This document shows positions 21,013 to 31,690 of a stretch of 64,000 bases of DNA, one piece after another. The DNA comes from Cycas panzhihuaensis. Taxonomy: Eukaryota; Cycadophyta. Made by a program: the position numbers and the translations under genes. Each line of letters starts with the position of its first letter. The stretch's first letter is position 1. The notes below the pieces were generated by a model. The model made no database searches, was not told the origin of the DNA, and saw only the letters and a list, made by a program, of their open reading frames with translations. The stretch is taken from positions 226,617,741-226,681,740 of the forward strand of contig CM041465.1 of assembly GCA_023213395.1 (NCBI GenBank). The letters are read 5' to 3'.

Positions 21013-23730
21013 TGGACGCGCGTCTACGGGATAGCCACCTAACTAAATAGGTATAGTAAGAGCGGGTGATAATATGATCGAGAAAGAGACCTATAAGTAG
21101 GGTAATTACTACGCAGGGCACCCCGTGTGTTGGAGCGCGAGTTCGGGACCTGCAATGGAATGTAGCTACCAAAGGGTGATCCCTCCACTTCAAACAGGAG
21201 GTAAGGAGGTGTAGGGTTAGCCTGGGTCAACCTAAGGGAAGGATCCTTCCACCCTTAGATGGCCGGAAGGGGACGGAAAGGAACCTTCGAGGGTTTCCCT
21301 AGAGCAACGGGAAACAAGGGAGGATAAGCAAGCAGTTGGCCTATAGACAGGGTCACTTTGGTTATCCAGCGAAGCGGGGAACCAAAGTAAAGTAAGAGGA
21401 ATGACCCAAGAAGGTGGGTTGAGGTATGCCTAAGTAAACTAACTAAACACGCAAATAATAAGGAGAGCAGGAAGCTTACACGGCAAAGGGAGGGAAAAGG
21501 TGAAAAGGAGCTATTCTTAAGACCTTTTCCTATGGGTAGAGAAGGTGCATGCAACAAAGCAAATAAAACATGAACTAAAAAATAAAGTTGATTTCCCCTT
21601 TTGATTTCCAATGAGTTAATTACTACTTATGTAAAGGAAATTCAAAAGGAAAGAGTGGTAGGGTGGAGCGCTGTACCTGCACCTAAGCGTGTCGTGATGA
21701 TGGCGCTCCTAAGGGACACCGAAACTACTCCACAAGGCACGGCAGTCATGAAGCGTTGCGACGGATTGGAATGAGCGACTCCCTTACCTTCCCCAGAAAA
21801 ATACTAAAGTACAAAACCAAGGAAAGAAAGAGACCAAATACTAACAGTAAATGAAGTATGAAAGTGCAACATGCATGGAAGCACTTACCGGCAAAGGGAC
21901 AAATGAAGAAAGATCCTTTGCGCTTTCCAAACACCTGCAAGTAGATGACAACCTCCCCATTTCCAGAGAAAGGATACTAACATGTGATGGCAAGATCCTA
22001 ACAATACATGTCTATGTAATACAAATATAAACTTAAACATGTATATGTTAGCAGCAACACAATGATGATAATATGTAAAGAAGGACAACCAAAGCAAAAG
22101 GAAAGTAATCGGTAAGCCTCGGAGTGGCCCACCTCCCACAAAGAACAACCCTAACCTCCCCCAAAAGCCACAAGGCTGCGAGGGCAAGGCCAAGAAGGAT
22201 ACCTGGAAATAGTAGCAAGGGAGTTGAAAGGAGCCAAGAAGACCTACGACAAGCCGGGGTGCCATGAAGAGCAAATCGGGCTACTGAGAAAAGAGTTGGG
22301 CAAAGAACAAGCAGTCGGGACTTATGTGAGTCGCCTGGACCTAAGCACAAGCCCTCAAATTAGCGCAACGCAGATGTGATCTTGATTTCATGATTAAGGA
22401 AGGGCCAACAAACCCTTGTTTGAGTGCCAAGGATAGCACGAGGCAAGAGGGAAGGTTCGGGGGGCTTAAAGCCGCTTGGAGAGTGTGGAAGGTGGTGCAA
22501 TATCCACCCAGCTCTCTCCCAAATCCTATGTCAACCCTCTGTGCCGCTGCCTTGAGCAACAAACGCAGGCAAGGAGGCACTATAATAGGAGTAAAACAGT
22601 CCAATATAAAGAGGAGAACAACCCTCACAAAGACAAGCAAAGAGACAAGCAAGATAGGGCATCAATTGCATAAGAAAAATAACTCAAATCAATGAATACC
22701 TGAGAGGAAGAGGAGAGGTGCTTGCCTCAGCCAAGGGCTGGTAAGGAGAGGCTGAGAAATCAGCCCAAAAACTATGATGTAGCAGGTTTGGGGCCCTGCT
22801 AATGGAGTTAGAGGAAGAGCACCTGCACTTGGAACGCTTGATGGCTGCCCGGGGCAAGAATCCACTAAAATCTCTCCAAGGGGCCCTCTCCAAGGTGTGT
22901 GAGGGGTTGGGAAGATGTCTTAACCACACCAAAGGAGAACTGGGCGTTGGAGGAGAGATGCAGGTCCTATAGCAGCAACAGGGCAGCGGAGAATAGTAGA
23001 GCACAGCGTGGTTTCCTTGAGGAGCAATCCAAAACGTGAGCCAAAAGTCCTCAAAAATGAGTAAATGATGACTTAAGTACCCAACCCAAACCCTAAAGCA
23101 AGTGATTAGGGCGCGGCTAGCAGCGAGTTAAGTTATGAGACACGTGGCAATTTTGCAATAAATGTGAAATTACCACGGCGGATTTTAAAAAATAAATTAG
23201 AACAGTCATACCATCGCAAAATCCACGGTACCGCAGATTTTCCGGCGGTACCACAAAAATTTCTGTGGTATTCGCTTGGAGGCAAAACCAGGCCCGGCTA
23301 ACCAGTTTAGGCTGGGGGCAGATGACAAAAAGGGCCAACAGGGGGCTGAGACACCTACTCGGGGGTAAACAAGCCAACAAACGGGCACAAAAGAGCAAAA
23401 ATAGGGCTCAAATGGTGTGGCAAGTCAACCAAACAATGACGGGTCGTCACACGGGCGGAGGTGGCGCAAGCCAAGTGGACCCTGGAGCGAGAAGGGTAGA
23501 ATGCAGGAAGTGGAATGGCCACCAGGGTGCCACACTTGCTGGGAGTGTGCCCCTGCTATAGTCGTCATAAGCTGAAATAAGTGTAGACGAAGACAAAGTC
23601 ATCTACAAAGCCACAAACATGCGGACATGCAAGCAAACACTCATCCAAAGAAAGCAATGACAAAGCGAGAAACATACCTGCACTCACCTGAGTCGGCAAT
23701 TCCGTATCCATTCCCCGAAGCCAGAAAACA
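21013..23730 (-). repeat. 5' LTR of element A (2718 bases)
   Basis: Runs from the base after the primer site to TGTTTTCTGGC at 23730. Its right part matches 1-289. Its other part is homologous to the LTRs of element C at 43354-46474 and 59268-60634 (for example a shared CCCTTAGATGGCC at 21253). The next five bases, TGTTT (23731-23735), are the expected target copy; the other copy is outside the window. Frames here are not genes. Confidence 0.87.
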
Positions 23731-25201
23731 TGTTTGAATATTTGTGCCATTGAATTTCTTTATTTTAACTTTTAGAAAAAAGTTGGGTCAAGGGCATCAA
23801 ATGTCGTTATACTCATATCCCCTATTGAAGTGGGCCTCTCCTATGTGGGGCATGCCCTCTATTTCATTTTTTTCCTTAAAATTTTGATGATTGTCATTAT
23901 CTTTGGTGTGTTTTATGTTTGTTAGATCTAGCATTACCCTTTCAAATTTATCATTGAAGTCTATCTACATCTACTACATGTTCCCTCTTAGTTGGATAAT
24001 TGCATCGTTGAGTTCTTAATTTTAGTCTCAGTTGATCTTAGGGGCCATTTATTCACTGAACCCAAGTTGAATCTTTGGTTGGTAAGGATGAACTAAGGGG
24101 GCCCAATGGTGTGTCTAGATTGTTTAATTACCCCCACCCCCACCCGTAACCCGCACCCACATCAACAAAAAAAAAAAAAATTCGAGGGTGCCTATATGTC
24201 ATTTTCCCTAAAAGTGACTATTAAAATTATAACATAAGGATTTTTTTTAAGGTCTAAAAGTCTATTTTGAGTTTGGGAGTAGGAGGAGGTTTGGTCAATC
24301 TGGGCATTTAATAAGGAGTTATATAAACTTCTTAATTTTTTTTTTTTTAATCTTCTAGTTAGGTGCAATTCCTTATAAAAGCAAATTCCATCACTTCCTC
24401 TAAAAATTTAAAATTTAATCAGAGAGTGTCTTTGGTCCATAATGATAAAGTGCTTCTATTCCTAAATTTTGGAGTAAAATTGGGTTACCACTAATGAGTT
24501 ACAACCTTGAGAAGAGAAATTAGAAATTGATAGTTTTTGGCTTTTTTGAGTAAAATTTAGCCAGGGGTTGTCAAGAATAATTTTGTCTGACATGGTGTTC
24601 TAGATGGTCATCTCAAGTGTCAAATCAAATTAGGATCTTAGTAGTATGATATCCCTTAAATACTAAAAATTTTTAAACCTTTTTACCAGACTAACAATCA
24701 ACTAACTGACTGAGTATATTAGGTTTAGGGAATGTCTAGTTTGTAGGCCCCTCTATGGTACCTTCACCAAAACTAGGGTCTGTGAGGAGTAACTTCCTAA
24801 TTTTAATCACTAGCTAGTGCATTGTAAGTTATAAACAATTGACAATTTGCCTATGGTTACCTATACTAGGGAAAGCCTACCTAAGGGGTCCTTCTATATA
24901 TCTAGAGGTACATGAAGATTCTCTTCCGTATTTGGAGACTATTTGAGGCCTGGGTATTAATGTAATGATTACACCTCACTTCATACAATGGCTTATCCAC
25001 AACTGTGCTTAGTCAATAACAATAGTTTTTCTAAGGATATTTACAAATCCTTAGCCTATGGTCTTTATGTAGACTCAAGGTACTCCCTTGCAAAGCTTTT
25101 TATTTATACGTTTGAACCAAGATAGAAAATATATATATATAATATAACCTTATTTGCAAATTTTCTAGTGACTACTATTTTAACCACTTTTTGATCACAA
25201 G
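23731..25201. other. AT-rich sequence without recognisable genes
   Basis: Contains a C/A-rich run with an A13 tract near 24130-24180 and a T10 tract near 24340. No supported coding region or repeat boundary on either strand. It is the host or older repeat sequence that received elements A and F. Confidence 0.5.
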
Positions 25202-25522
25202 TATAAGATGCACATACTTGATATACAAGAGCAAAAAATAAATAACAACAAACAACTAATACATATCTATTCATATATTAAAAATTAAGTGTGTACATAT
25301 ACAATATAAAATTGTTGCATGAGATGGGAATATGAAGGGTTGATCATGCAAAGTGACACATGGCACCTTGCATGATCAACTTACAAAGATATTACAAAGA
25401 CGCGTGGGTTAGATTGTAACTAACTCCAACTATAACACTAATACCCTTATAGTGCACTAACATAATGTCATCACTTTAAACATTAAATATATAACCCATA
25501 AATTAAATATTATATTCCAACA
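25202..25522 (-). repeat. 3' LTR of element F
   Basis: Begins TGTTGGAATA on the minus strand at 25522 next to TTATGGGGGGA (polypurine tract, 25523-25533). The far end reads TA where TG is expected, one substitution. Confidence 0.82.
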
Positions 25523-25533
25523 TCCCCCCATAA

Positions 25534-26489
25534 TATTTAATTTCTTGCAAATAAAAAACACACAACCTTTATTCTCTTGTCATTCTTCTAACTAGGATGA
25601 ATTTTAACCATTAATTTAAGCGAAGGAGCTAACCACTAAGTAGTCAATTTGTGCATATTCTGAAATTAGTCCTTGCTACTACTATTTGCTTGGACATTTT
25701 GTCAAATACTTTGTGAACATCCTCAGTACTGCTACTATAAAATCACCCAATTGGAACTGCCAAATTGGCACATACTAGAAAAATGTAGGCAAAGGTGAAC
25801 TTATTAAGTAGAATACCAATTTACTACAAATGTGAACATAATCTCTACTAAAGGAAGTGGCACTCACACCATCTTCTATACGAAGAGGAAATAACACCAT
25901 TATAAATGGTAATGAGAAGGGTAAATTATTTATCGCTCCAAACTTGATATCTTTAAAGTTTGGCATAATCTGAAATAATTACAATACTAGAAACATATCT
26001 TCATTCTTGTAAATCTGTCAAACATGGCTACTATAATAGCATCAATAGCTGTAGTACTTCTACACATAGAAAAAATGGAGAAAAGAAGAAATATTATATA
26101 AATCCTCAGATTGGATGGTGCAAGGCCACCAATCAAACTACTAGAGATGCCTTCCATTGCCATAGCCAACCATGATAATGATTGCAGACCTCTAATAAAT
26201 GTTGAACTACTCATCTTTGTATATGAAATTGGGCCAGAATAAGAAGATCCAGGCTGAAGACTATATGCACGAGGAATGCCAATTATTTTGTAAGAAGAAT
26301 GCATAGGCCTTGGGAGGAAAAATAAGAGACCCAATAGTGTTATCTTCTTGGTGAGTGTTGAATTTCCTGGTCCTATGTTTAGAGGCTTATTGAGAATTAT
26401 GATATGACTTCTGTATGGATGTTGTTAATTCAAAACTACCATGTAGTGTTGGACCTACTCCTAATTCTTAAGATTCTCTTCTTATTGCT
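25534..26489 (-). other. Interior of element F downstream of the kinase
   Basis: A 115-codon frame at 25987-26334 includes GSSYSGPISY, faintly like the C-terminal tail of the same kinase family (a Y-SGP motif), so it may be the decayed end of the captured gene. The rest shows nothing recognisable. Confidence 0.4.
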
Positions 26490-27543
26490 TCAAATCCATC
26501 CTCTTCCCCCTACAACTCTTTGCCTTCTAGCTTCCTTTGTGAGTATTTTTGGATCTAACTCTTTGCTCAGGAGATACTTAGGCATACTTGATGGATCATA
26601 AAAAAGTGGCTATGTGGTAAAGAACTCACTCTTCAAGGCTCTATTTGCAGTTCCATGATCACTAGGTTCTATGGCTAGAAGAGTTTGTAACAGGGCCAAA
26701 GCTTATGGAGAAGCCTCTTTGAAATTCTCTGCAATGCAACATTTGTATGGTTGTTATGGCTTAAATATCATCGCATGTGGTAGTTTAGCCTCCTTCCAAT
26801 ACTCTTAAGAGGGTGATCCACATAGCTTAAAGATTTTGTGAAATTGTTCCACCTTCGTTCTTCCTAGCATGAGAGGCTTATTAGAAAGTAGATTTGCAAG
26901 CATGCAACTAGTACTCCACAAGTCCATAGCAGCCCCATAATGCGTAGCACCTAGCAAGAGTTCTGGAGACTGATACCAAAGTGTCACTACAGGACTTGTC
27001 ATGGGCTACGTTTGATCTCGCTGAAAGAAAGTTGCTAAAGCAAAGTCATCTAGTTTTAGAATGCCTCAATTATTAATTCAAAGTTTTGAACACTTGTTAT
27101 CATGATGTAGTAAACCATGACTGTAGCAGTGATCAAGCCCACAGAGTAATTGTTGCATATAACATTTAACCTATGGTTTAGTGAACTTGATGCTAGGGCA
27201 TAAAGTAAGTCCAGCAAGATCATGCTCCATGTACTCTAATACAAGACACAAATTGTAGGACTTTCTTGAAGTAACTAATCCCTCGAACTTCGTAACATTT
27301 GGATGATCGAGTCTGCATAAAACCAGTATCTCTCGTGCCATAAAACACAACCTTTGAAGGTCCAAATTATCAAATTGTACCTTCTTTTAAGGCAACAATC
27401 TTTCCAGCATCAAGGTCATGGGCCTTGTATACATTGTTGTAAGTTCCTTGCCCAATCTTACATATCTTTTCAAAGGAATCAGCCCTGCGAGGGATCCAAC
27501 CGTTAATTGCCTCGTTTGAATTCAATATTCTATGAGTAATCTT
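26490..27543 (-). pseudogene. Captured CDK-like Ser/Thr protein kinase (IBS1/At1g54610-like family), intronless and decayed
   Basis: In order: INGWIPRRADSFEKI and the Gly-rich loop IGQGTYNNVYKA, VALK with the ATP-binding Lys (a one-base shift follows), FMAREILVLCRLDHPNV with the helix-C Glu, FEGLVTSR, EYMEHDLAGL, a catalytic loop degraded from HRDIKGSNL to HHDNKCSKL, DFG altered to DFA, VVTLWYQSPELLLGA, DLWSTSCMLANLL, EQFHKIFKLCGSPS, then EYWK, AIEPSD and TANRALKSEFF, ending near EARRQRVVGG. This order and wording match the plant CDK-like family. The whole domain lies in about 1 kb without introns, as expected for a copy that passed through RNA. Stops, the shift and lost catalytic residues make it non-functional. 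Confidence 0.88.
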
Positions 27544-27943
27544 CCACATGGCATATTTTTACGTGCCTTTTATCTGGTTTTTCCTTGCGAGCGAAAACAA
27601 ACCACCAAGTTGACGAGTGATTGACACCACCGACCTGTTTGCTTTACTTCCATTAAAAAAATGACAAACGAAAAGATGTTTGTGCCAACTAACCCTAAAG
27701 AGATCAAGGTGAAGATTCTCGATAAACAAAGCCAAGATAAGTGCTATGGTGAACCAAATGGAGTTATCCAATGACCAACATGGTCCAACGGTAAAGGATG
27801 CATAGGGAGCTTTATTAGTGGGTTTTGGTAAGCAGCACATAAAATACGCTTTGGGGATTTATCTCGATGGCCATCACACATCTAGGTTTGAGAGGTGCAA
27901 TCTCGAGGATGGGTATGTTTCAAAACCTGCTTTGATACTAAAA
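27544..27943 (-). other. 5' leader and primer-binding site of element F
   Basis: 27929-27943 on the minus strand reads TTTTAGTATCAAAGC, two changes from the tRNA-Met-type TTTTGGTATCAGAGC. A 93-codon frame (27559-27840) has no similarity I recognise. Confidence 0.6.
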
Positions 27944-28294
27944 TGTAAAATGCACACACCTTGATATAGAAGAGTGAAAAATGAATAACAACAAATAACT
28001 AATACATATTTATTAATATATTAAAAATTAAATGTATACATATATAATAATATAAAACTTTTATACTCATATGAAGGGTTGATCATGTAATGTGACACAT
28101 GATACCTTATATGATCAATTTACAAAGATGTTATAAAGATGTGTGAGTAAAAGAGACCCTACACATATAGATTCACAAGTTCAAGTTGTAACTAATTACA
28201 CTTATGACACTAATACTCTTATAGTGCATTGATATAATATTATCATTTTAAACATTAAATATATAATTCATAAATTAAATATTATATTCTAACA
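27944..28294 (-). repeat. 5' LTR of element F
   Basis: Partner of 25202-25522, about 30 bases longer through small insertions (one near 28148-28185). The two LTRs have visibly diverged, so the insertion is old. Confidence 0.82.
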
Positions 28295-28792
28295 CCAAGA
28301 CTCATAAATTAAATATTATATTTATATTCCAACACCAAGATCCTTGACAAAGTTATGAAAATGAAAACTAATAATTATGAAAATGAAACTAATGATTGCA
28401 AAAACTAAAATTTATACTTTCCAAACCATCTTTGTAACTCCAAACCATCCCCCTTCTAATGTCTATGGTTGCTAATCCTTCTTCCACTTATGCATGTGGG
28501 ATATCAAGAAAAAAGAAGAAATTAAAATTGTAAAAGAAATTAAAAAAGGTAAATTAGTTGTTAAAAATACATGAATTGGTATTTTTTTAGCTGTCATAAA
28601 TTTGTGTTATTAGATGAACTCTAATCACTTTTAAAGTTCATATCTCTCAATTTCACAAAGGGTTGAAAGAAGAACAAGTTTAAAATCACTAGTTTTTGAG
28701 GTTGAAAGCAAAGCACAATTTTTTTTATATATATTTTTACAATTTTACATGTGTGGCGATGATTCTACACACAATCTTGAATTTGTGAAATT
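28295..28792. other. AT-rich sequence without genes
   Basis: Begins with a partial copy of the element F LTR end (CATAAATTAAATATTATAT, 28303-28321). Nothing else recognised. Confidence 0.5.
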
Positions 28793-29467
28793 GTGTCACA
28801 CGTGCGAACTCGTATACCAAGCCCACAAATAGAAACTATGACACAAAACCACATTTTACTATCATTCTGCAGCGATTGTCGTTGCAGGATCGCAGAGCGA
28901 CGAGATATAACTCTAAGCCTTGAAGACCTACATTGTCTACGAGATTTCTCCATCAAATCAACCTTAGAATTCATATTTGTCACATATAGAAGACGATTTG
29001 CGGGGATTCATGGCCGGATTGCAAACAAAAAGAATCAGCCAACAAAGGTTATTCATATAACAAATATCAATTCATATACATTTGTCGTTCCCATGTTTAC
29101 GTTGGTCTGGTCTGCTCCTGTATCTTTCGCTGGCTTCATTATCTATATCTTTGTACATGATTTCGTACAGTGCCTGCTCACTGCGTTGTTAAGATTTGCC
29201 ATATTCGTCTGTGACCTTTCTGCCGGTGGCACATCCTCATCACTCCAAGGACGCGCAAAACCACGAAGCAGTCATATCAGCGTCTGTCTGTATTTGAAGT
29301 TCGAATCCCTCTGCGTCTGTCCGTATCTGAGGCTCGAGTTCCTCCAATTAGAGACTGTCAATCCCTCGAAGGTTAAGCTTGAAATCGTCGGCATGTGCGT
29401 CTCTCAGCGAACGCACTTTGTTCGTTCCCACGCCTTAGCAGTAGACAATTGCTTTCCCTTGAGATGA
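28793..29467 (+). CDS. Unidentified ORF, 224 codons
   Basis: I do not recognise this protein. It has an N-terminal Arg/Cys-rich part (CSDCRCRIAERRD), a hydrophobic segment at about residues 95-140 (FVVPMFTLVWSAPVSFAGFI and VQCLLTALLRFAIFVCDL) that could cross a membrane, and a Cys/Leu/Arg-rich end. The local base composition is less AT-rich than both sides, and an ORF this long stands out in the surroundings. It may be a chance frame over a decayed repeat or gene on the other strand, which also has open stretches. Confidence 0.25.
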   Translation: MSHVRTRIPSPQIETMTQNHILLSFCSDCRCRIAERRDITLSLEDLHCLRDFSIKSTLEFIFVTYRRRFAGIHGRIANKKNQPTKVIHITNINSYTFVVPMFTLVWSAPVSFAGFIIYIFVHDFVQCLLTALLRFAIFVCDLSAGGTSSSLQGRAKPRSSHISVCLYLKFESLCVCPYLRLEFLQLETVNPSKVKLEIVGMCVSQRTHFVRSHALAVDNCFPLR

Positions 29468-31690
29468 GCGCATTCTTATTCCATTCACTTTTTATACGCC
29501 CCTAAGTAGGGCCCCATTTATTTTAGAACGTAGACATAGAACGTACGAATATCTCAGCCCCACATGAGAGCTAATTCTCTTAAACAAGGCGATAAATACC
29601 CTAGATACCATTAGGAGCAGTCTTTCTAATTAAAAGTTCACCTGATAATTATGCTAGTCTCAAACAAATTTATGAACATTGAAAACACCTAGAAAGCCCC
29701 TAGCATGGGTACTCAATTCTAATTGACTTAAGCCACTTGTATTGTAATTTAGGCTTTAACTTTTACTATAGAGACAATAACAAAAAATATAGATTATGTG
29801 GAATTGTAGAAATTTATAACCATTTAAGAGAATCACATTTGAGATTGTGGTATATAATCTAAGATTGAGTAAATCACTACAAGATATATCTACATAACTG
29901 TAATTGATGACAATTGTTTTGTGTAAGTCCATAACACAGGTAGTATACAATAAGGACATAGTATAAGCTCATGGAAAAAAATTACAAAACCTAGTTAGTA
30001 TCAAAGATACATAAGGAATCTTTAAAGAAGGACTTTATCATAAAACAAAGGAAAATATTAAAGAGATTTAATAATCCCAATCTAAAAACATAAACAGAGT
30101 CTCATATCTCTTAATTAAAGACATGAATGAACCAATAGTAAGATACTTAAATTGCTATAAAAAATTTTAACTATAGAACCAAAAGGTAGTTCTATTTGAC
30201 TATTATTTCCAGTATTCATAAGTTCTCTAAATAGATAAGGAAAAATAAATAAATAAATAATTGATAACACAAGGCTTCAACAAGGAATAAGAACCCAAAG
30301 TTTGGGTTTAATAAATGGAACAATACTTCTGATTAGAAGAAATTAAGAAAAGTGAAAAAGTTCCTTTCACCACCTTATACTTGAATGGTATCACTTGTGA
30401 ATGATGATAAAATTTAGAATGAACTAACTCCTCCCTTTAAATGGATTTATTTGGTTGTTTATAGAGTAGTTTAAGACCATAACAAATATAAACTACTATT
30501 GTGAGTTAAGAAGACTAAGAAAAATATGCCTGCTAAAAGAATATAATGAGGCTTTCTTTAGGTAAGCATATATAGTGACTCATATCCTAAAGGACAAGCA
30601 GATTTAATTATATATTGATGGCCTTTCCATTGATATCTAAATATATGTCTAAATGATCACCCACCCTATACAGCTTAAACAAAGCTAATATTTTGGCTTA
30701 TATCTTGAAAAAGAAAATCAATACTCTACACAACTCAAAGTAAAGTATCTGCATCTCCCCATTCACATGAGAAAACCAAAGTAAAAGCTTAGATACTAGG
30801 GACTTAATAAATAGATAAGAAAGGACATAACTTCAAGAGACCAATACTACAATGACCTAAGGTATAATAAGGACAACTTAGAAAGAAAGGTCTTTATTTC
30901 AAATATGGAGAAAAATGAGGTCCAAAACATAAATACACCAGGACTCAACTCTATACATTAAAACTATAATTAATAGGAGAAATTAAGGGTGATGAAATCA
31001 ATTTAGAATCCTTATATAAAATTCCAAACACAAAGGAAGATAACCCTTAAATGTCCTTCTCAATAATATAGGGATCATTAAGCCCCAACGCATTCAAGCT
31101 TTGATGATATATTAATAAAAAATTGGTTATAATCCTAATTAGTCCAAGAAGCACCCATACTTTCATGGACTAAATTATAGCCCAACACCTAAAGTTATTT
31201 TCAACTAAGATATCTAAGTTAAAAGTAAATATCAACATTAGGATAGAAACATTAGGCCATGGTAAGATAGAAAACCTTAACTAGAAATCAAAGATACAAC
31301 CTTGAATGGAAAAGGTAAGATGGAAAACTTTAAACTTAAAACCAAAGATACAACACTTATATGCCATAGATATAGGTAAAGTAGACATAGCCCTAAGATA
31401 CTAGTGGTTGCAAATACTCTTTAAGAAATAAATTTAGATGAGATTTTCATGCGATATAACTAAGAAAAAATAATCACATTATATGGAAAATAAATGATAG
31501 AAATAAAGATAGCATCATCATATCAAATAAAAGAACTTATGCATAAATGACACATAGGTATGGTAGTATAATTATTTTCCCTATAAGTAGAATTAGAGGA
31601 AGAAATTAAGGATAAATCATTAGTGTATGAAATAGTAAATATAAGGAAGTTTTCTAAGACCTTTCTACAAGGATACCCTCTCATTATATA
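29468..31690. other. AT-rich region, probably decayed gag-protease part of the chromovirus
   Basis: Lies directly before the RT of the plus-strand element. No domain can be named because stops are frequent in all frames. No 5' LTR was found. Confidence 0.35.

Larger units (their letters stand above)
1..23730 (-). mobile_element. Element A: Tat/Ogre-like Ty3/gypsy retrotransposon, interrupted by elements B and D
   Basis: Sequence 1-289 repeats at about 23443-23730, which marks the two LTRs; the left one runs off the window. A polypurine tract abuts the left LTR (290-299) and a primer site abuts the right one (20994-21011). Domain order on the minus strand is gag, aspartic protease, RT, RNase H, integrase, then an archaeal-type second RNase H near the 3' LTR. 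Integrase after RT/RNase H defines Ty3/gypsy. The long LTR, tRNA-Arg-type primer and second RNase H point to the Tat/Ogre lineage (established features of that group as I recall them). Without the two nested insertions the visible element is about 14.4 kb. In-frame stops and frameshifts show it is inactive. Confidence 0.9.
25202..28294 (-). mobile_element. Element F: LTR element with a captured protein kinase gene
   Basis: 25202-25522 and 27944-28294 are related direct repeats (shared TATGAAGGGTTGATCATG). A G-rich tract follows the left one on the minus strand and a primer-site-like GCTTTGATACTAAAA precedes the right one (27929-27943). Flanks ACAAG (25197-25201) and CCAAG (28295-28299) match at four of five bases. 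The 2.4-kb interior has no gag or pol; it holds a minus-strand CDK-like kinase. Part of the LTR end is repeated at about 28301-28335. Confidence 0.82.

Noticed and set aside
21013-23730. Several 60-130-codon frames
   Set aside because: They fall in an LTR, differ between copies and show no domain.
26490-27543. Functional host kinase gene
   Set aside because: Stops, a frameshift, altered HRD and DFG motifs, no introns and flanking LTRs.
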